Source: Anaeromyxobacter dehalogenans 2CP-C (GTDB lineage: Bacteria; Myxococcota; Myxococcia; Myxococcales; Anaeromyxobacteraceae). From it: a stretch of 64,000 bases of DNA. Location: NCBI RefSeq assembly GCF_000013385.1, contig NC_007760.1, forward strand, positions 4,376,001-4,440,000. Direction: 5' to 3'. Every line of letters starts with the position of its first letter. Position 1 is the stretch's first letter. Below the pieces are notes generated by a model. That model saw nothing but the letters and a program-made list of their open reading frames with translations, did not search any database and had not been told where the DNA came from. Below, piece after piece: positions 8,160-16,864 of this stretch. The position numbers and the translations under genes were made by a program.

Positions 8160-8789
8160 CTACTCGCGCGGCAACCCGCCTCCGCGACGACCCTGGCCAT
8201 GCCGACGACGCTGCGAGGCGGCGCGGCCGGCACCGAGCCACTCGAGCGCGGCGCGGAGCGTGCGGCCGAGCGGGGCGCCCCGCTCCGCGTCGTCCGCGAG
8301 CCCGAGCTCCTGCGCGCCCAGGAACACCGCGTACTCGAGCTGCGCGAGCACCGTCGCGTCCTTCCGACCGCGCTCGCGGTGGATGGCCGCGAGGTAATCG
8401 ATCCGGCGGGCGTCCACGCGGCCGACGGCCTCGCGCGCCCTCGCGTCGTGCAGCGCCCAGCCCCGGATGGCCCGGTCGAGCGCGTGGTCGAGCCCGACCG
8501 CCGCCGCCCCGAGCCGCGCGCTCCGGGCCTCCGCGGTCAGGGCGCTCGAGGCGACCGCGATGACGTCGGCCGTGTGCAGCTCCGCCCACGCGTCGAGGAC
8601 CGCGGCGTGGAAGGCGTCCACGTCGCGGAAGTGGTGATAGAAGGCGCCCTTCGTCTTTCCCATCGCCGCGCAGAGCCGGTCGATCGTCACCGCCTGCGGG
8701 CCCTGATCCCGCAGCAGGCCGAGCCCGGCCCGGCACCAGCCGGAGCGGACGTCCCCGCCGGCGGCTGCGCTCCGCCCCGTCGCGGTCAA
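8160..8789 (-). CDS. TetR-family transcriptional regulator
   Basis: A 209-residue TetR repressor. The N-terminal helix-turn-helix is clear: AVTIDRLCAAMGKTKGAFYHHFRDVDAFHAAV, about residues 34-65. The C-terminal ligand domain is divergent, as usual. The only start that keeps a full N-terminus is TTG 8789, which overlaps the upstream stop as TTGA (8786-8789), so it is translationally coupled to the flavin-binding protein gene. The obvious operator is the palindrome at 9346-9366 upstream of that gene and opposite the ABC transporter, implying control of both. Inducer unknown. Confidence 0.85.
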   Translation of the reverse strand: MTATGRSAAAGGDVRSGWCRAGLGLLRDQGPQAVTIDRLCAAMGKTKGAFYHHFRDVDAFHAAVLDAWAELHTADVIAVASSALTAEARSARLGAAAVGLDHALDRAIRGWALHDARAREAVGRVDARRIDYLAAIHRERGRKDATVLAQLEYAVFLGAQELGLADDAERGAPLGRTLRAALEWLGAGRAASQRRRHGQGRRGGGLPRE

Positions 8790-9337
8790 GCGGCCCTCCA
8801 GGCGCCGTCCGGGCCGCGCGCCACCATCGCGGAACGCTTCCCGAACGGCGCGGGCGTGACGTGGCGCCGGGCGTCCCAGACCTCGATCCGCTCCGGGCGG
8901 AACCGGACCAGCACGAAGTCCCCGCCCTCGGGGCCCTCCGGCCAGAAGGCCCGCCAGAACGGCTTGAACCGGCGCCGGCGCTCCGCGGCGTCCTCGACGA
9001 TCTCGGCGCGGCCGACGAGGACCGCGCACGCCGCGCGCGCGTCGTCCTCGTAGGCGAGCGTGGCGGCCGGGTTCCTGCGGAGCTGCTCCACCTTGCGGGA
9101 CGCGCCGCTCGTGCCGAGCCACACGGTGAAGTCGTCGTCCGGCGGGAGCGGCTCCAGCACGCGCGCGTGCGCGACCCCGTCCGCCACCGTGGCGAGGAGG
9201 CAGTAGCGCTTGCGGCGCATCGTCGCGCGCGCGGCCCGGAGCACGGCGCCCACGCCGTCCCGGGCGCGCGCCGTCGCCCAGCGCCGGTAGAGGAGCGCGA
9301 GCGAGGCCAGGAGGTGATCGCGGAGCGAGCCAGTCAT
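8786..9337 (-). CDS. Pyridoxamine 5'-phosphate oxidase-like (FMN/F420-binding split barrel) protein
   Basis: A 183-residue protein from ATG 9337. The segment TMRRKRYCLLATVADGVAHARVLEP and later TLAYEDDARAACAVLVGRAEIVEDAAERRRRF, FWPEGPEGGDFVLVRFRPERIEVWDA are characteristic of the PNPOx-like/general-stress split-barrel family, which binds FMN or F420. True vitamin B6 oxidases carry further conserved residues not evident here, so a B6 role is not claimed. It is the first gene of an operon with the TetR gene, immediately downstream of a palindromic operator. Confidence 0.8.
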   Translation of the reverse strand: MTGSLRDHLLASLALLYRRWATARARDGVGAVLRAARATMRRKRYCLLATVADGVAHARVLEPLPPDDDFTVWLGTSGASRKVEQLRRNPAATLAYEDDARAACAVLVGRAEIVEDAAERRRRFKPFWRAFWPEGPEGGDFVLVRFRPERIEVWDARRHVTPAPFGKRSAMVARGPDGAWRAA

Positions 9338-9345
9338 GCCGCATG

Positions 9346-9366
9346 CATACCATACCGTATGGTATG
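9346..9366. promoter_or_regulatory. TetR-type operator between divergent genes
   Basis: A perfect inverted repeat with 9-bp arms CATACCATA and TATGGTATG around CCG. It lies 8 bp from the start codon of the minus-strand PNPOx-like gene and about 95 bp before the plus-strand permease gene. Size and symmetry are typical of TetR-family operators, and the TetR gene is the second gene of the minus-strand operon. Confidence 0.75.
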
Positions 9367-9461
9367 TGCGCACGAATTCCGCGCGCGACGTCCGCCGGCC
9401 CGGGGGCTACCATGCCGGGACGGATGGCCAGGCCCGGGGGCCGGGCGGTGGAGCGACCGCG

Positions 9462-11201
9462 GTGAACCGGCGCGCGACGCGGGTATTCGGCGAGGCCGTC
9501 GCCTTCCTCGATCGCTCGCGGAGGATCGGGTGGACCGACGTCGCGCTGGCGGCGGGCCTCGGCGGCGCGGTGTACGGGCTCGTTCGCCTCGCGGGCGAGT
9601 GGACCGGCGCGCCGCGGCCGGCGGTGGAGATCGACCTCTCTCTGGGCGCGCTCCCCGGGTACACCCTGCTCTCGCTGTCGCGCGGCCTCGCCGCCTACGT
9701 CCTCTCGCTCCTGTTCACGCTGGCGTACGGCTACTGGGCCGCGCGCGACCGGATCGCCGAGCGCGTCCTCGTACCCGCCCTCGACATCCTGCAGAGCATC
9801 CCCGTCCTCGGGTTCATGCCGGGGCTCGTCCTGGGACTGGTGGCGGCGTTCCCCGGCAGCAACGTCGGGCTGGAGCTCGCCGCGGTCGTCATGATCTTCA
9901 CCGGCCAGGCGTGGAACATGACCTTCAGCTTCTACCACTCGCTGAAGTCCATCCCTCGCGACCTCACCGAGGTGGCGACGCTGAGCCGGTTCCACTGGTG
10001 GCAGCGCTTCCGGTGGGTCGAGCTGCCCTTCGGCGCCATCGGGCTCGTCTGGAACGGCATGATGAGCATGGCGGGCGGGTGGTTCTTCCTCATGATCAGC
10101 GAGTCGTTCGTCCTCGGGGACAAGGACTTCCGCCTCCCGGGCCTGGGCTCGTACATGAGCGTCGCGGTGGCGCACGGGGACGGGGGCGCGATGTTCGCCG
10201 CGGTGGTCGCGATGGCTTCGATGATCGTAGCGGTCGATCAGCTCCTCTGGCGCCCGGTGGTGGTCTGGGCGCAGAAGTTCCGGGTCGAGGAGAGCGGACA
10301 GACGGAGGCGATGGAGTCGTGGTTCCTCGACTTCCTGAGGCGCTCCCGGCTCCTCCCCTGGGCCTCGGGCCTCCTGCGGCGTGCGGTGCGGACGGTCTCC
10401 TCCACCCCCCGGCCGCCTCCGAGGTCGGCGCCGCGCGCCGGGCGACGCTCCCTCGCGGGCGCGGTGTCGCTCGCGCTGTTCGTGGCCCTGCTCGCGCTGC
10501 TCGGGTGGAGTGCGGTCGGGCTGGTGCACCTGCTTCGCCGGGTGCCCTTCGGCGCATGGGCGGGCATCGGCGCGGCGGCGACGCTCACGCTCGGACGTGT
10601 CCTGCTCGCGACGGCGCTCGGCACGCTCTGGACCGTTCCGGCCGGGCTCGCCATCGGGCTCTCGCCTCGCCTCTCGCGGATCCTGCAGCCGGTCGTACAG
10701 GTCGTCGCGTCCTTCCCGGCCCCGATGCTCTTCCCGGCCGTGGTCGCGGTGCTCGCGGCCGCCGGCGTCGGGCTGGGCTGGGGCAGCATCCTGCTCATGC
10801 TGCTCGGCACGCAGTGGTACATCCTGTTCAACGTCATCGCGGGCGCGACCGCGATCCCGGCGGACCTGCGCGAGGCCGCGCGCGTCTACCGGGTGGGGAC
10901 CCTCCAGCGCTTCCGGGACCTGTACCTGCCGGCGGTCTTCCCGTACCTCGTCACCGGCTGGGTGACCGCCGCCGGCGGCGCCTGGAACGCGAGCATCGTC
11001 TCCGAGTACATGAGCTTCCGCGGCCGGGTGCTCGCCACCGACGGCCTCGGCGCCCGCATCAGCCACGCCGCCGCGAGCGGGGATCTCGCGGTGCTCGCGG
11101 CCGCGATCACGGTGATGGCGGCGCTGGTCGCCATCTTCAACCGCCTCGTCTGGCGCCGCCTTCACGGCGTCGCCGAGGAGCGCTTCTCCCTCTCCCGGTA
11201 G
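9462..11201 (+). CDS. ABC transporter permease, two fused permease domains
   Basis: A 579-residue inner-membrane protein carrying two BPD_transp_1 (SsuC/TauC-like) permease domains in tandem. The first is about residues 15-290, with its EAA-type loop near PRDLTEVATLSRFHWWQRFRWVELP. The second is about residues 335-575, with PADLREAARVYRVGTLQRFRDLYLP. Each half has 5-6 hydrophobic helices. Such fused permeases belong to the nitrate/sulfonate/bicarbonate superfamily. Start GTG 9462 follows GGTGGAG; upstream in-frame codons encode the operator region. The ATPase gene follows after 12 bp. No periplasmic binding protein is encoded nearby, so the substrate cannot be assigned. Confidence 0.88.
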   Translation: MNRRATRVFGEAVAFLDRSRRIGWTDVALAAGLGGAVYGLVRLAGEWTGAPRPAVEIDLSLGALPGYTLLSLSRGLAAYVLSLLFTLAYGYWAARDRIAERVLVPALDILQSIPVLGFMPGLVLGLVAAFPGSNVGLELAAVVMIFTGQAWNMTFSFYHSLKSIPRDLTEVATLSRFHWWQRFRWVELPFGAIGLVWNGMMSMAGGWFFLMISESFVLGDKDFRLPGLGSYMSVAVAHGDGGAMFAAVVAMASMIVAVDQLLWRPVVVWAQKFRVEESGQTEAMESWFLDFLRRSRLLPWASGLLRRAVRTVSSTPRPPPRSAPRAGRRSLAGAVSLALFVALLALLGWSAVGLVHLLRRVPFGAWAGIGAAATLTLGRVLLATALGTLWTVPAGLAIGLSPRLSRILQPVVQVVASFPAPMLFPAVVAVLAAAGVGLGWGSILLMLLGTQWYILFNVIAGATAIPADLREAARVYRVGTLQRFRDLYLPAVFPYLVTGWVTAAGGAWNASIVSEYMSFRGRVLATDGLGARISHAAASGDLAVLAAAITVMAALVAIFNRLVWRRLHGVAEERFSLSR

Positions 11202-11213
11202 CGAGGCACCGAG

Positions 11214-12518
11214 ATGCCCGATCCCGCCACCGCCCTGCCGAAGACCGAGCCCGACGTCCTCTGCGAGCTCCGCGACGTGCACAAGGCCTTCCCGCAGGGG
11301 AGCGGGCCTCCGCTGCGCGTCCTCGAGGGGATCTCCCTCGCCGTGCGCCGGAACGAGGTGGTCGCGTTGCTCGGGCCGTCCGGCTGCGGCAAGTCCACCA
11401 TCCTCCGGATCCTCGCCGGGCTCACCCCGCCGACGAAGGGCGCGGTGCTGTATCACGGGGCGCCGCTCGAAGGCCTCAACCCGGGCGTCGGCTTCGTGTT
11501 CCAGAGCTTCGCGCTCTACCCCTGGATGACGGTCGCGCAGAACGTCGAGGCGGTCCTCCGCGCGAAGCGCCTCGCCTCGGACGACGTCGCCGCGCGCGCG
11601 AGCCACGCCATCCGCGCCGTCGGCCTCGCCGGCTTCGAGGAGGCCTACCCCCGGGAGCTCTCCGGCGGCATGAAGCAGCGCGTGGGCATGGCCCGCGCCG
11701 TCTCGCTCGACCCCGAGATGCTCTTCATGGACGAGCCGTTCAGCCAGGTGGACGCGCTCACCGCCGAGAGCCTCCGGGCCGAGGTGATCGACCTGTGGGC
11801 GGCCAAGGACCGGAACCCCTCCTCGATCGTGATGGTCAGCCACGACATCCGGGAGGTCGTCTACATGGCCGACCGCATCGTGGTGCTGGACGCGAACCCG
11901 GGGCGCGTCCGGACGGTGGTGGAGAACGCCTTGCCGAGGCCGCGCGACTACCGCTCGCCGGCGCTCCTCCAGCTGGTGGACCGGCTGCACGACATCATCA
12001 CCGGGATGGAGATGCCGGACGTGCCGCCGCCCCCCACGACGTTCGAGGCGCTCCCCAGCGCGGGCCCGAGCGAGATCCTCGGCCTGCTCGAGTACCTGGA
12101 CGCGCGCGGCGGGCGCGAGGACGTGTTCCAGATCGCCGCGGACACCGACCGCGAGTTCGGCCGCCTCATCGGCGTCGTGAACGCGGCCGAGCTCTTGGAC
12201 CTCGTGGACACGCCGAGGCGGCTCGTCGTCCTGTCGCCCGAGGGCACCCGCCTCGTGAAGGCGGGCCACGCGGAGCGCAAGGCGCTGTTCCGCGAGCGCA
12301 TCGTCGGGCTGCACCTGTTCCAGCAGGTCAGGGACGCCCTCGTGCGCGGCGAGGGCCACCGGATCGACCGCGACTTCGTGCTCGAGCTCATCGCGGTCCA
12401 GACGCCCAACGAGGACTACGAGGCGACGTTCGACACGTTCGTCCAGTGGGCCCGGTTCGCCGACCTGTTCGCGTACGACGAGCTGACGGAGACGCTCGCG
12501 CTGCAGGAAGCCGGCTGA
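11214..12518 (+). CDS. ABC transporter ATPase with C-terminal AAA-associated domain
   Basis: A 434-residue ATP-binding subunit. Nucleotide-binding domain at about residues 10-260: Walker A GPSGCGKST, Q-loop VFQSFALYPWMT, signature LSGGMKQRVGMARA, Walker B MLFMDEPFSQVDALT, H-loop MVSHDIREV. The extra ~150-residue C-terminus (SEILGLLEYLDARGGREDVFQIA onward) matches the AAA-associated domain found in a subgroup of nitrate/sulfonate-type ATPases, with presumed regulatory function. It forms a two-gene operon with the double permease. Likely repressed by the neighbouring TetR. Confidence 0.9.
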   Translation: MPDPATALPKTEPDVLCELRDVHKAFPQGSGPPLRVLEGISLAVRRNEVVALLGPSGCGKSTILRILAGLTPPTKGAVLYHGAPLEGLNPGVGFVFQSFALYPWMTVAQNVEAVLRAKRLASDDVAARASHAIRAVGLAGFEEAYPRELSGGMKQRVGMARAVSLDPEMLFMDEPFSQVDALTAESLRAEVIDLWAAKDRNPSSIVMVSHDIREVVYMADRIVVLDANPGRVRTVVENALPRPRDYRSPALLQLVDRLHDIITGMEMPDVPPPPTTFEALPSAGPSEILGLLEYLDARGGREDVFQIAADTDREFGRLIGVVNAAELLDLVDTPRRLVVLSPEGTRLVKAGHAERKALFRERIVGLHLFQQVRDALVRGEGHRIDRDFVLELIAVQTPNEDYEATFDTFVQWARFADLFAYDELTETLALQEAG

Positions 12519-12599
12519 CGGCGCGTCGGCGCGGCGCGCCGGGTCGATCGCAGCCAGTTCGTTCAAGCCTCCCTGGCCGGCCGCGACCAGGTTCCGGGC

Positions 12600-12971
12600 A
12601 TGAACACGAACGAACCCGGCGTCCTCGAGCGGCAATGGGCAGGCTACGGCGACGTGCACCGCGACCGGCTCAACCTGGCGCTGCACGCTGCGACGGTGCC
12701 GCTCTTCTGGTTCGGGACCTGTGCGCTCGCGCTGGCGCCGGTGATCCCCGCCGGCTGGGCGATGGCCGGCCTCCCGGCGCTCCTCGTCGCGCTCGCCGCG
12801 CAGGGCCGCGGCCACCGCGGCGAAGCGAGGGCGCCCGCCCCGTTCCGTGGACGGGCCGAGTTCCTGGCGCGGATCCTCGCCGAGCAGTGGATCACGTTCC
12901 CCCGCTACGTCCTCACCGGAGGCTTCGCGCGCGCCTGGCGCGAGGCGGCGCAGGAGCGACCGCGCGCGTGA
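12600..12971 (+). CDS. Mpo1-like (DUF962) small membrane protein
   Basis: A 123-residue protein. The early motif YGDVHRDRLNLALHAATVPLFWFG matches the H...N...H pattern and following helix of Mpo1-like/DUF962 proteins; yeast Mpo1 is an Fe-dependent fatty-acid alpha-dioxygenase. Two transmembrane segments (residues about 30-70) are visible. The C-terminal half is short. The 3' end overlaps the convergent AraC-type gene by 67 bp. Enzymatic activity is not shown by sequence alone. Confidence 0.6.
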   Translation: MNTNEPGVLERQWAGYGDVHRDRLNLALHAATVPLFWFGTCALALAPVIPAGWAMAGLPALLVALAAQGRGHRGEARAPAPFRGRAEFLARILAEQWITFPRYVLTGGFARAWREAAQERPRA

Positions 12972-13753
12972 GCCGCGCGTGAGTGCGCGGCCGGCCGCAG
13001 CTCGGAGGGGGTGACGCCGAGCATGCGGCGGAAGGTCCGGCTCATGTGGGCGGCGTCGGCGAACCCGGCCGCGTGGGCGGCCTCGCCGAGCGGCCTGCCG
13101 GAGACGGCGGCCGCGGCGGCGCGCTGCAGACGCAGCCACGCGAGGTACGGCCGCAGCGGCACGCCGATCGACTCGGTGAACACGTGCATCAATCGGCCGG
13201 GTGAGAGGCCGACCTGGCGCGCGAGCGCCTCGAGGGAGGCGTCTCCACCGGGCGGCATGGCCTGCAGCACACGCAGGAGCCTGCGAACGCGCGGGTGGAC
13301 GGCGCGAGGTGATCGCACCCGCTCGCCTCCCAGCGCCTCGACCACGCGCGACGTCCAGGCGGCGCCGCCGGGCCCCATGATCTCCATCGGCGTCACCCCG
13401 TCGGCGAGCGCATCGCGCTCGGCAGCGCCGAGGGTACGGAGCGAGCCGGCGGTCGCGCCGCGCATGGCCCGCCCCGCCTCGCTCTCCGGGTCCACGAAGA
13501 CGATCAGGATCTCCGACCCCGCCGCGTCGATGGCGTGCGGTGCATCCGGCGCGGTGACGATCCCGGCCGCTCGCACCCACGCGCCCGCGTCGCCCGCGCG
13601 CACGCGCAGGTCGCCGCCGAGCGCGAGCACCACGTGCACGCCGTGGTGCGCGTGGGCGGTGCTCCGGCCCCCCGGCCCGCGCGCGGCGAGCAACGGCGGC
13701 CAGAGCGGCAACCCCGGTGCATCCGGATGGATCGGGATCGTCGGGAGTCGCAT
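12905..13753 (-). CDS. AraC-family transcriptional regulator with cupin-type N-terminus
   Basis: A 282-residue regulator from ATG 13753. The N-terminal half looks like a cupin sensor (TAHAHHGVHVVLALGG near residue 33). The C-terminal domain is a classic AraC double helix-turn-helix: LEALARQVGLSPGRLMHVF, then LRPYLAWLRLQRA, LGEAAHAAGFADAAHMSRTFRR and LGVTPSELR. It ends 67 bp inside the convergent Mpo1-like gene. A TAGATC hexamer ends 8 nt before the start codon, reminiscent of the leaderless pattern elsewhere. Target genes unknown. Confidence 0.88.
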   Translation of the reverse strand: MRLPTIPIHPDAPGLPLWPPLLAARGPGGRSTAHAHHGVHVVLALGGDLRVRAGDAGAWVRAAGIVTAPDAPHAIDAAGSEILIVFVDPESEAGRAMRGATAGSLRTLGAAERDALADGVTPMEIMGPGGAAWTSRVVEALGGERVRSPRAVHPRVRRLLRVLQAMPPGGDASLEALARQVGLSPGRLMHVFTESIGVPLRPYLAWLRLQRAAAAAVSGRPLGEAAHAAGFADAAHMSRTFRRMLGVTPSELRPAAHSRAAHARGRSCAASRQARAKPPVRT

Positions 13754-13809
13754 CGACCGACGATCTAGGCGCCCAGACGGCGTCCGCAACCAAACCCTTT
13801 CGAGCGAGG

Positions 13810-14178
13810 TCAGCGGTAGATGACGGGCGTCCCTGGCAACCCGGGCGACGGGACGGGGGCGTTGTGCATCGGGCGGCTGTTCAGCTCCCGCAGCCGCCGC
13901 TCCTGCTCCTGCTTCATCAGCTGGGCCACGCGGAACGCGGCGCCGCCCGCCGCAGCGCGCGACTCGGGCGTGGCGGCCTCCTTCGGCTCGCACACGCAGC
14001 CGGTCGCGGTGCCCATGATGACGATGGCGCCGAGCCGCATCCCGAGCTGGCCGCAATGGGCCTCGCACTGGGGGCGCGACTCCGGATCGAGCCGGTAGCT
14101 CGGGTTGACGGCCGGCGCGGTCACGCAGGCGCAGAGCGAAGCGGCGGCGATCGAGGCGACGGCGAGGAAGGTGCGCAT
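13810..14178 (-). CDS. Hypothetical Cys-containing lipoprotein
   Basis: A 122-residue protein from ATG 14178 with an N-terminal signal MRTFLAVASIAAASLCACV; the Cys pair near residues 16-18 could be lipidated. The mature part has CEAHCGQLGMRLGAIVIMGTATGCVCEP, four cysteines that may form disulfides or bind metal, then a charged helical stretch VAQLMKQEQERRLRELN and a Pro-rich end. No family recognised. It lies between the araC-like and radC genes on the same strand. Confidence 0.6.
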   Translation of the reverse strand: MRTFLAVASIAAASLCACVTAPAVNPSYRLDPESRPQCEAHCGQLGMRLGAIVIMGTATGCVCEPKEAATPESRAAAGGAAFRVAQLMKQEQERRLRELNSRPMHNAPVPSPGLPGTPVIYR

Positions 14179-14249
14179 CGGGGTGTTCTCCGGGTGAAGT
14201 ACGCCCGGAGTACAACCGATCCCACGCCCCGTGCGCAAGATGGCACCCC

Positions 14250-14957
14250 CTACCGCCTCCACCTCCCCGCCTCGACGAACGAGTAGTACCCGCCCGCCGC
14301 CACGATGACGTGGTCGCGGGCGAGCACGCCGACGAGGTCGGCGGCGGCGCGGAGCCGGGCGGTCAGGTCCACGTCGTCGGGGCTGGGGGTGGGATCGCCG
14401 CTCGGGTGGTTGTGCACGAACACCACCCCGTGCGCGCCCTCCCGCACCGCGGGGCGGAGCGCGTCGCGCGGGGAGACCGGGCACTGCGAGAGCGAGCCCT
14501 CCGCCACCTGCACCGCCCGGAGCAGCCGCCCGCGCACGTCGAGCAGCACCACGTGGAAGCCTTCGCGCTCGGCGTGGGCGGCGTGGCGGAGGAGCTCGTG
14601 GACGGTGCGAGGGTCGAGGCAGCGTTCGCCGCGCCGCGGCGGGGACCAGGCGCCGCGCCGGCCCAGCTCGAACGCCGCCGCGAGGGCCGCCGCGCGGGCG
14701 ACGCCGATGCCGGGCCAGGACGCGAGCGCGTCGGGTGGCGCCCAGGCCAGCTCGGCGAGCGGCAGCGCCTCGACCAGCGAGAGCGCGGCGGCCCGCGCGG
14801 AGACGCGGCCGGTGCCGGTGCCGAGCACGAGGGCGAGGAGCTCCGCGTCGGAGAGCGCGCGCGGGCCGGCGGCGAGGAGCCGCTCGCGCGGGCGGTCGGT
14901 CGGCGAGGAGGGGGTGGACGACGAGGCGTCGGCAGGCGCGTCGGAGGCGGCGGTCAT
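14250..14957 (-). CDS. radC: RadC/JAB-domain DNA repair-like protein
   Basis: A 235-residue RadC-family protein from ATG 14957. The N-terminal helix-hairpin-helix-like region (RERLLAAGPRALSDAELLALVLGTG, WPGIGVARAAAL) is followed by the JAMM/MPN metallopeptidase motif HNHPSGDPTPSPDD (H-x-H-x10-D) near residue 180 and DHVIVAAGGYYSFVEAG at the end. The biochemical role of RadC proteins is unsettled; the fold predicts a zinc-dependent isopeptidase-like site. It is transcribed divergently from the C69 peptidase gene, with about 250 bp between starts. Residues 1-25 are Ser/Ala/Pro-rich and probably disordered. Confidence 0.9.
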   Translation of the reverse strand: MTAASDAPADASSSTPSSPTDRPRERLLAAGPRALSDAELLALVLGTGTGRVSARAAALSLVEALPLAELAWAPPDALASWPGIGVARAAALAAAFELGRRGAWSPPRRGERCLDPRTVHELLRHAAHAEREGFHVVLLDVRGRLLRAVQVAEGSLSQCPVSPRDALRPAVREGAHGVVFVHNHPSGDPTPSPDDVDLTARLRAAADLVGVLARDHVIVAAGGYYSFVEAGRWRR

Positions 14958-15193
14958 GGCGGAGCGCGCTGGAGCAACCGCCGTGCCCGGCGGTCGCGCC
15001 CGGATGCTGCACGCCTGCGCAGGCGGGGCGCCCAGGCCCATCCGACGGAGGGCTCGCGCCCGGACCGCGGGTGCGCGGCGCGGCCGGTGCCGACGCGGCC
15101 GCCGCGGCGCGGCAAGCTCGCCGGGTCCGCCATCTGCACGGCCCGGTCGAGGCGAGGCCTGGCCGCGGAGTGACCCGGAGGAGCGGGCTCGGG

Positions 15194-15199
15194 TATCCT
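15194..15199 (+). promoter_or_regulatory. -10 hexamer TATCCT, leaderless-type spacing
   Basis: TATCCT ends 8 nt before the ATG at 15208 and no Shine-Dalgarno lies between. With a usual 7-8 nt gap to the transcription start, the mRNA would begin at or next to the start codon. Confidence 0.5.
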
Positions 15200-15207
15200 C
15201 GGCGGCC

Positions 15208-16854
15208 ATGCTCGATCACCGCAAGACCGCCCCCGCCGCGCTCGCCGCGGCAGCCCTCGTCCTCTCCCTGCCCGGCGCGGCCGACGCCTGCACCAGCATC
15301 CTCGTCTCGAAGGGCGCGAGCGCAGACGGCTCCACCTTCATCACCTACGCGGCGGACTCGCACGACCTCTACGGCGACCTCCCGCTCCGCCCCGCCGCGC
15401 AGCACGCGCCGGGCGCGCAGCGCGAGATCATCGAGTGGGACACCGGCAAGTTCCTGGGCCGCATCCCGCAGCCGGCCGTCACCTACCACGTGGTCGGCAA
15501 CATCAACGAGCACCAGGTCGCCATCGGCGAGACCACCTTCACCGGCCGCAAGGAGCTGCAGGATCCGGAGGGCCGGATCGACTACGGCTCGCTCATGTAC
15601 ATCGCGCTGGAGCGCGCCCGCACCGCCCGCGAGGCGATCCAGGTGATGACGGACCTCGTGGCCGAATACGGCTACGCCTCCACCGGCGAGTCCTTCTCCA
15701 TCTCGGATCCGAACGAGGCCTGGATCCTCGAGATGATCGGCAAGGGGCCGAAGCGGAAGGGCGCGGTGTGGGTGGCCCGCCGCATCCCGGACGGCTACGT
15801 GTCGGCGCACGCGAACCACGCGCGCATCCGGCAGTTCCCGCTCGACGAGCCGAAGACCACGCTGTACGCGAAGGACGTCATCTCGTTCGCCCGCGAGAAG
15901 GGCTGGTTCAAGGGGAAGGACGCCGAGTTCAGCTTCGCCGACGCCTACGCGCCGCTCGACTTCGGCGCGCTGCGCGCCTGCGACGCGCGGGTGTGGAGCG
16001 TGTTCCGCCGCGTGGCGCCGGGGCAGCCGCTGCCGTCCTCGATGGTGAAGGGCCAGGACCCGAAGGCCGAGCGCGTGCCGCTGTGGGTGAAGGCCGAGAA
16101 GCCGCTCGCGGTCCGCGACGTGATGGCGCTCATGCGCGACCACTTCGAGGGCACCGAGCTCGACCTGTCGAAGGGCGTGGGCGCCGGTCCGTTCTCGCTG
16201 CCGTACCGGTGGCGGCCCATGACGTTCAAGGTGGACGACCAGGAGTACCTGAACGAGCGGGCCATCTCGACGCAGCAGACCGGCTTCTCGTTCGTGGCGC
16301 AGTCGCGCGCCACGCTGCCGGCGGCGGTGGGCGGGGTGCTCTGGTTCGGCGTGGACGACACGTACAGCACCGTCTACGTGCCGATGTACTGCTCCATCCA
16401 CGAGGTGCCGCGCAGCTTCGCGGTGGGCACCGCGGACTTCAAGACGTTCAGCTGGGACTCGGCGTTCTGGGTGTTCAACTTCGTGTCGAACTGGGCCTAC
16501 TCGCGCTACTCCGACATGATCCAGGACGTGAAGCAGGTGCAGGGCGAGCTGGAGGGCGGGTTCCTCTCGCGGCAGGCGGAGCTGGAGAAGGCCGCCCTGA
16601 CGCTCTACAAGGACTCGCCCGGCCTCGCCCGCGACTACCTCACCCGCTACTCGGTCAGCCAGGGCGACATGGTCACGGCCCGGTGGCGCAAGCTGGGCGA
16701 GTCTCTGATGGTGAAGTACCTCGACGGCAACGTGCGCGATGCGCAGGGCAACGTCACGCACCCGGACTACCCGGAGGGCTGGCGCCGGCGCATCGCGGCC
16801 GAGGACGACGGCATCCTGCGGGTGCCGAAGGAGCCGCAGAAGGTGGCGCAGTAG
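15208..16854 (+). CDS. C69-family (U34) N-terminal-nucleophile peptidase, secreted
   Basis: A 548-residue peptidase of the C69 dipeptidase family, Ntn-hydrolases that use an N-terminal Cys exposed by processing. The signal peptide is residues 1-27 (LAAAALVLSLPGAADA), placing the nucleophile Cys of ACTSILVSKGASADGSTF directly after the presumed cleavage site. Downstream family blocks include NEHQVAIGETTFTGRKEL, YGSLMYIALERARTAREAIQVM, and ISDPNEAWILEMIGKG. Length is typical. It probably acts in the periplasm or on exported peptides. Likely transcribed as a leaderless mRNA from TATCCT at 15194. Followed by the repeat cluster at 16865-17199. Confidence 0.9.
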   Translation: MLDHRKTAPAALAAAALVLSLPGAADACTSILVSKGASADGSTFITYAADSHDLYGDLPLRPAAQHAPGAQREIIEWDTGKFLGRIPQPAVTYHVVGNINEHQVAIGETTFTGRKELQDPEGRIDYGSLMYIALERARTAREAIQVMTDLVAEYGYASTGESFSISDPNEAWILEMIGKGPKRKGAVWVARRIPDGYVSAHANHARIRQFPLDEPKTTLYAKDVISFAREKGWFKGKDAEFSFADAYAPLDFGALRACDARVWSVFRRVAPGQPLPSSMVKGQDPKAERVPLWVKAEKPLAVRDVMALMRDHFEGTELDLSKGVGAGPFSLPYRWRPMTFKVDDQEYLNERAISTQQTGFSFVAQSRATLPAAVGGVLWFGVDDTYSTVYVPMYCSIHEVPRSFAVGTADFKTFSWDSAFWVFNFVSNWAYSRYSDMIQDVKQVQGELEGGFLSRQAELEKAALTLYKDSPGLARDYLTRYSVSQGDMVTARWRKLGESLMVKYLDGNVRDAQGNVTHPDYPEGWRRRIAAEDDGILRVPKEPQKVAQ

Positions 16855-16864
16855 CGGACGGGGC

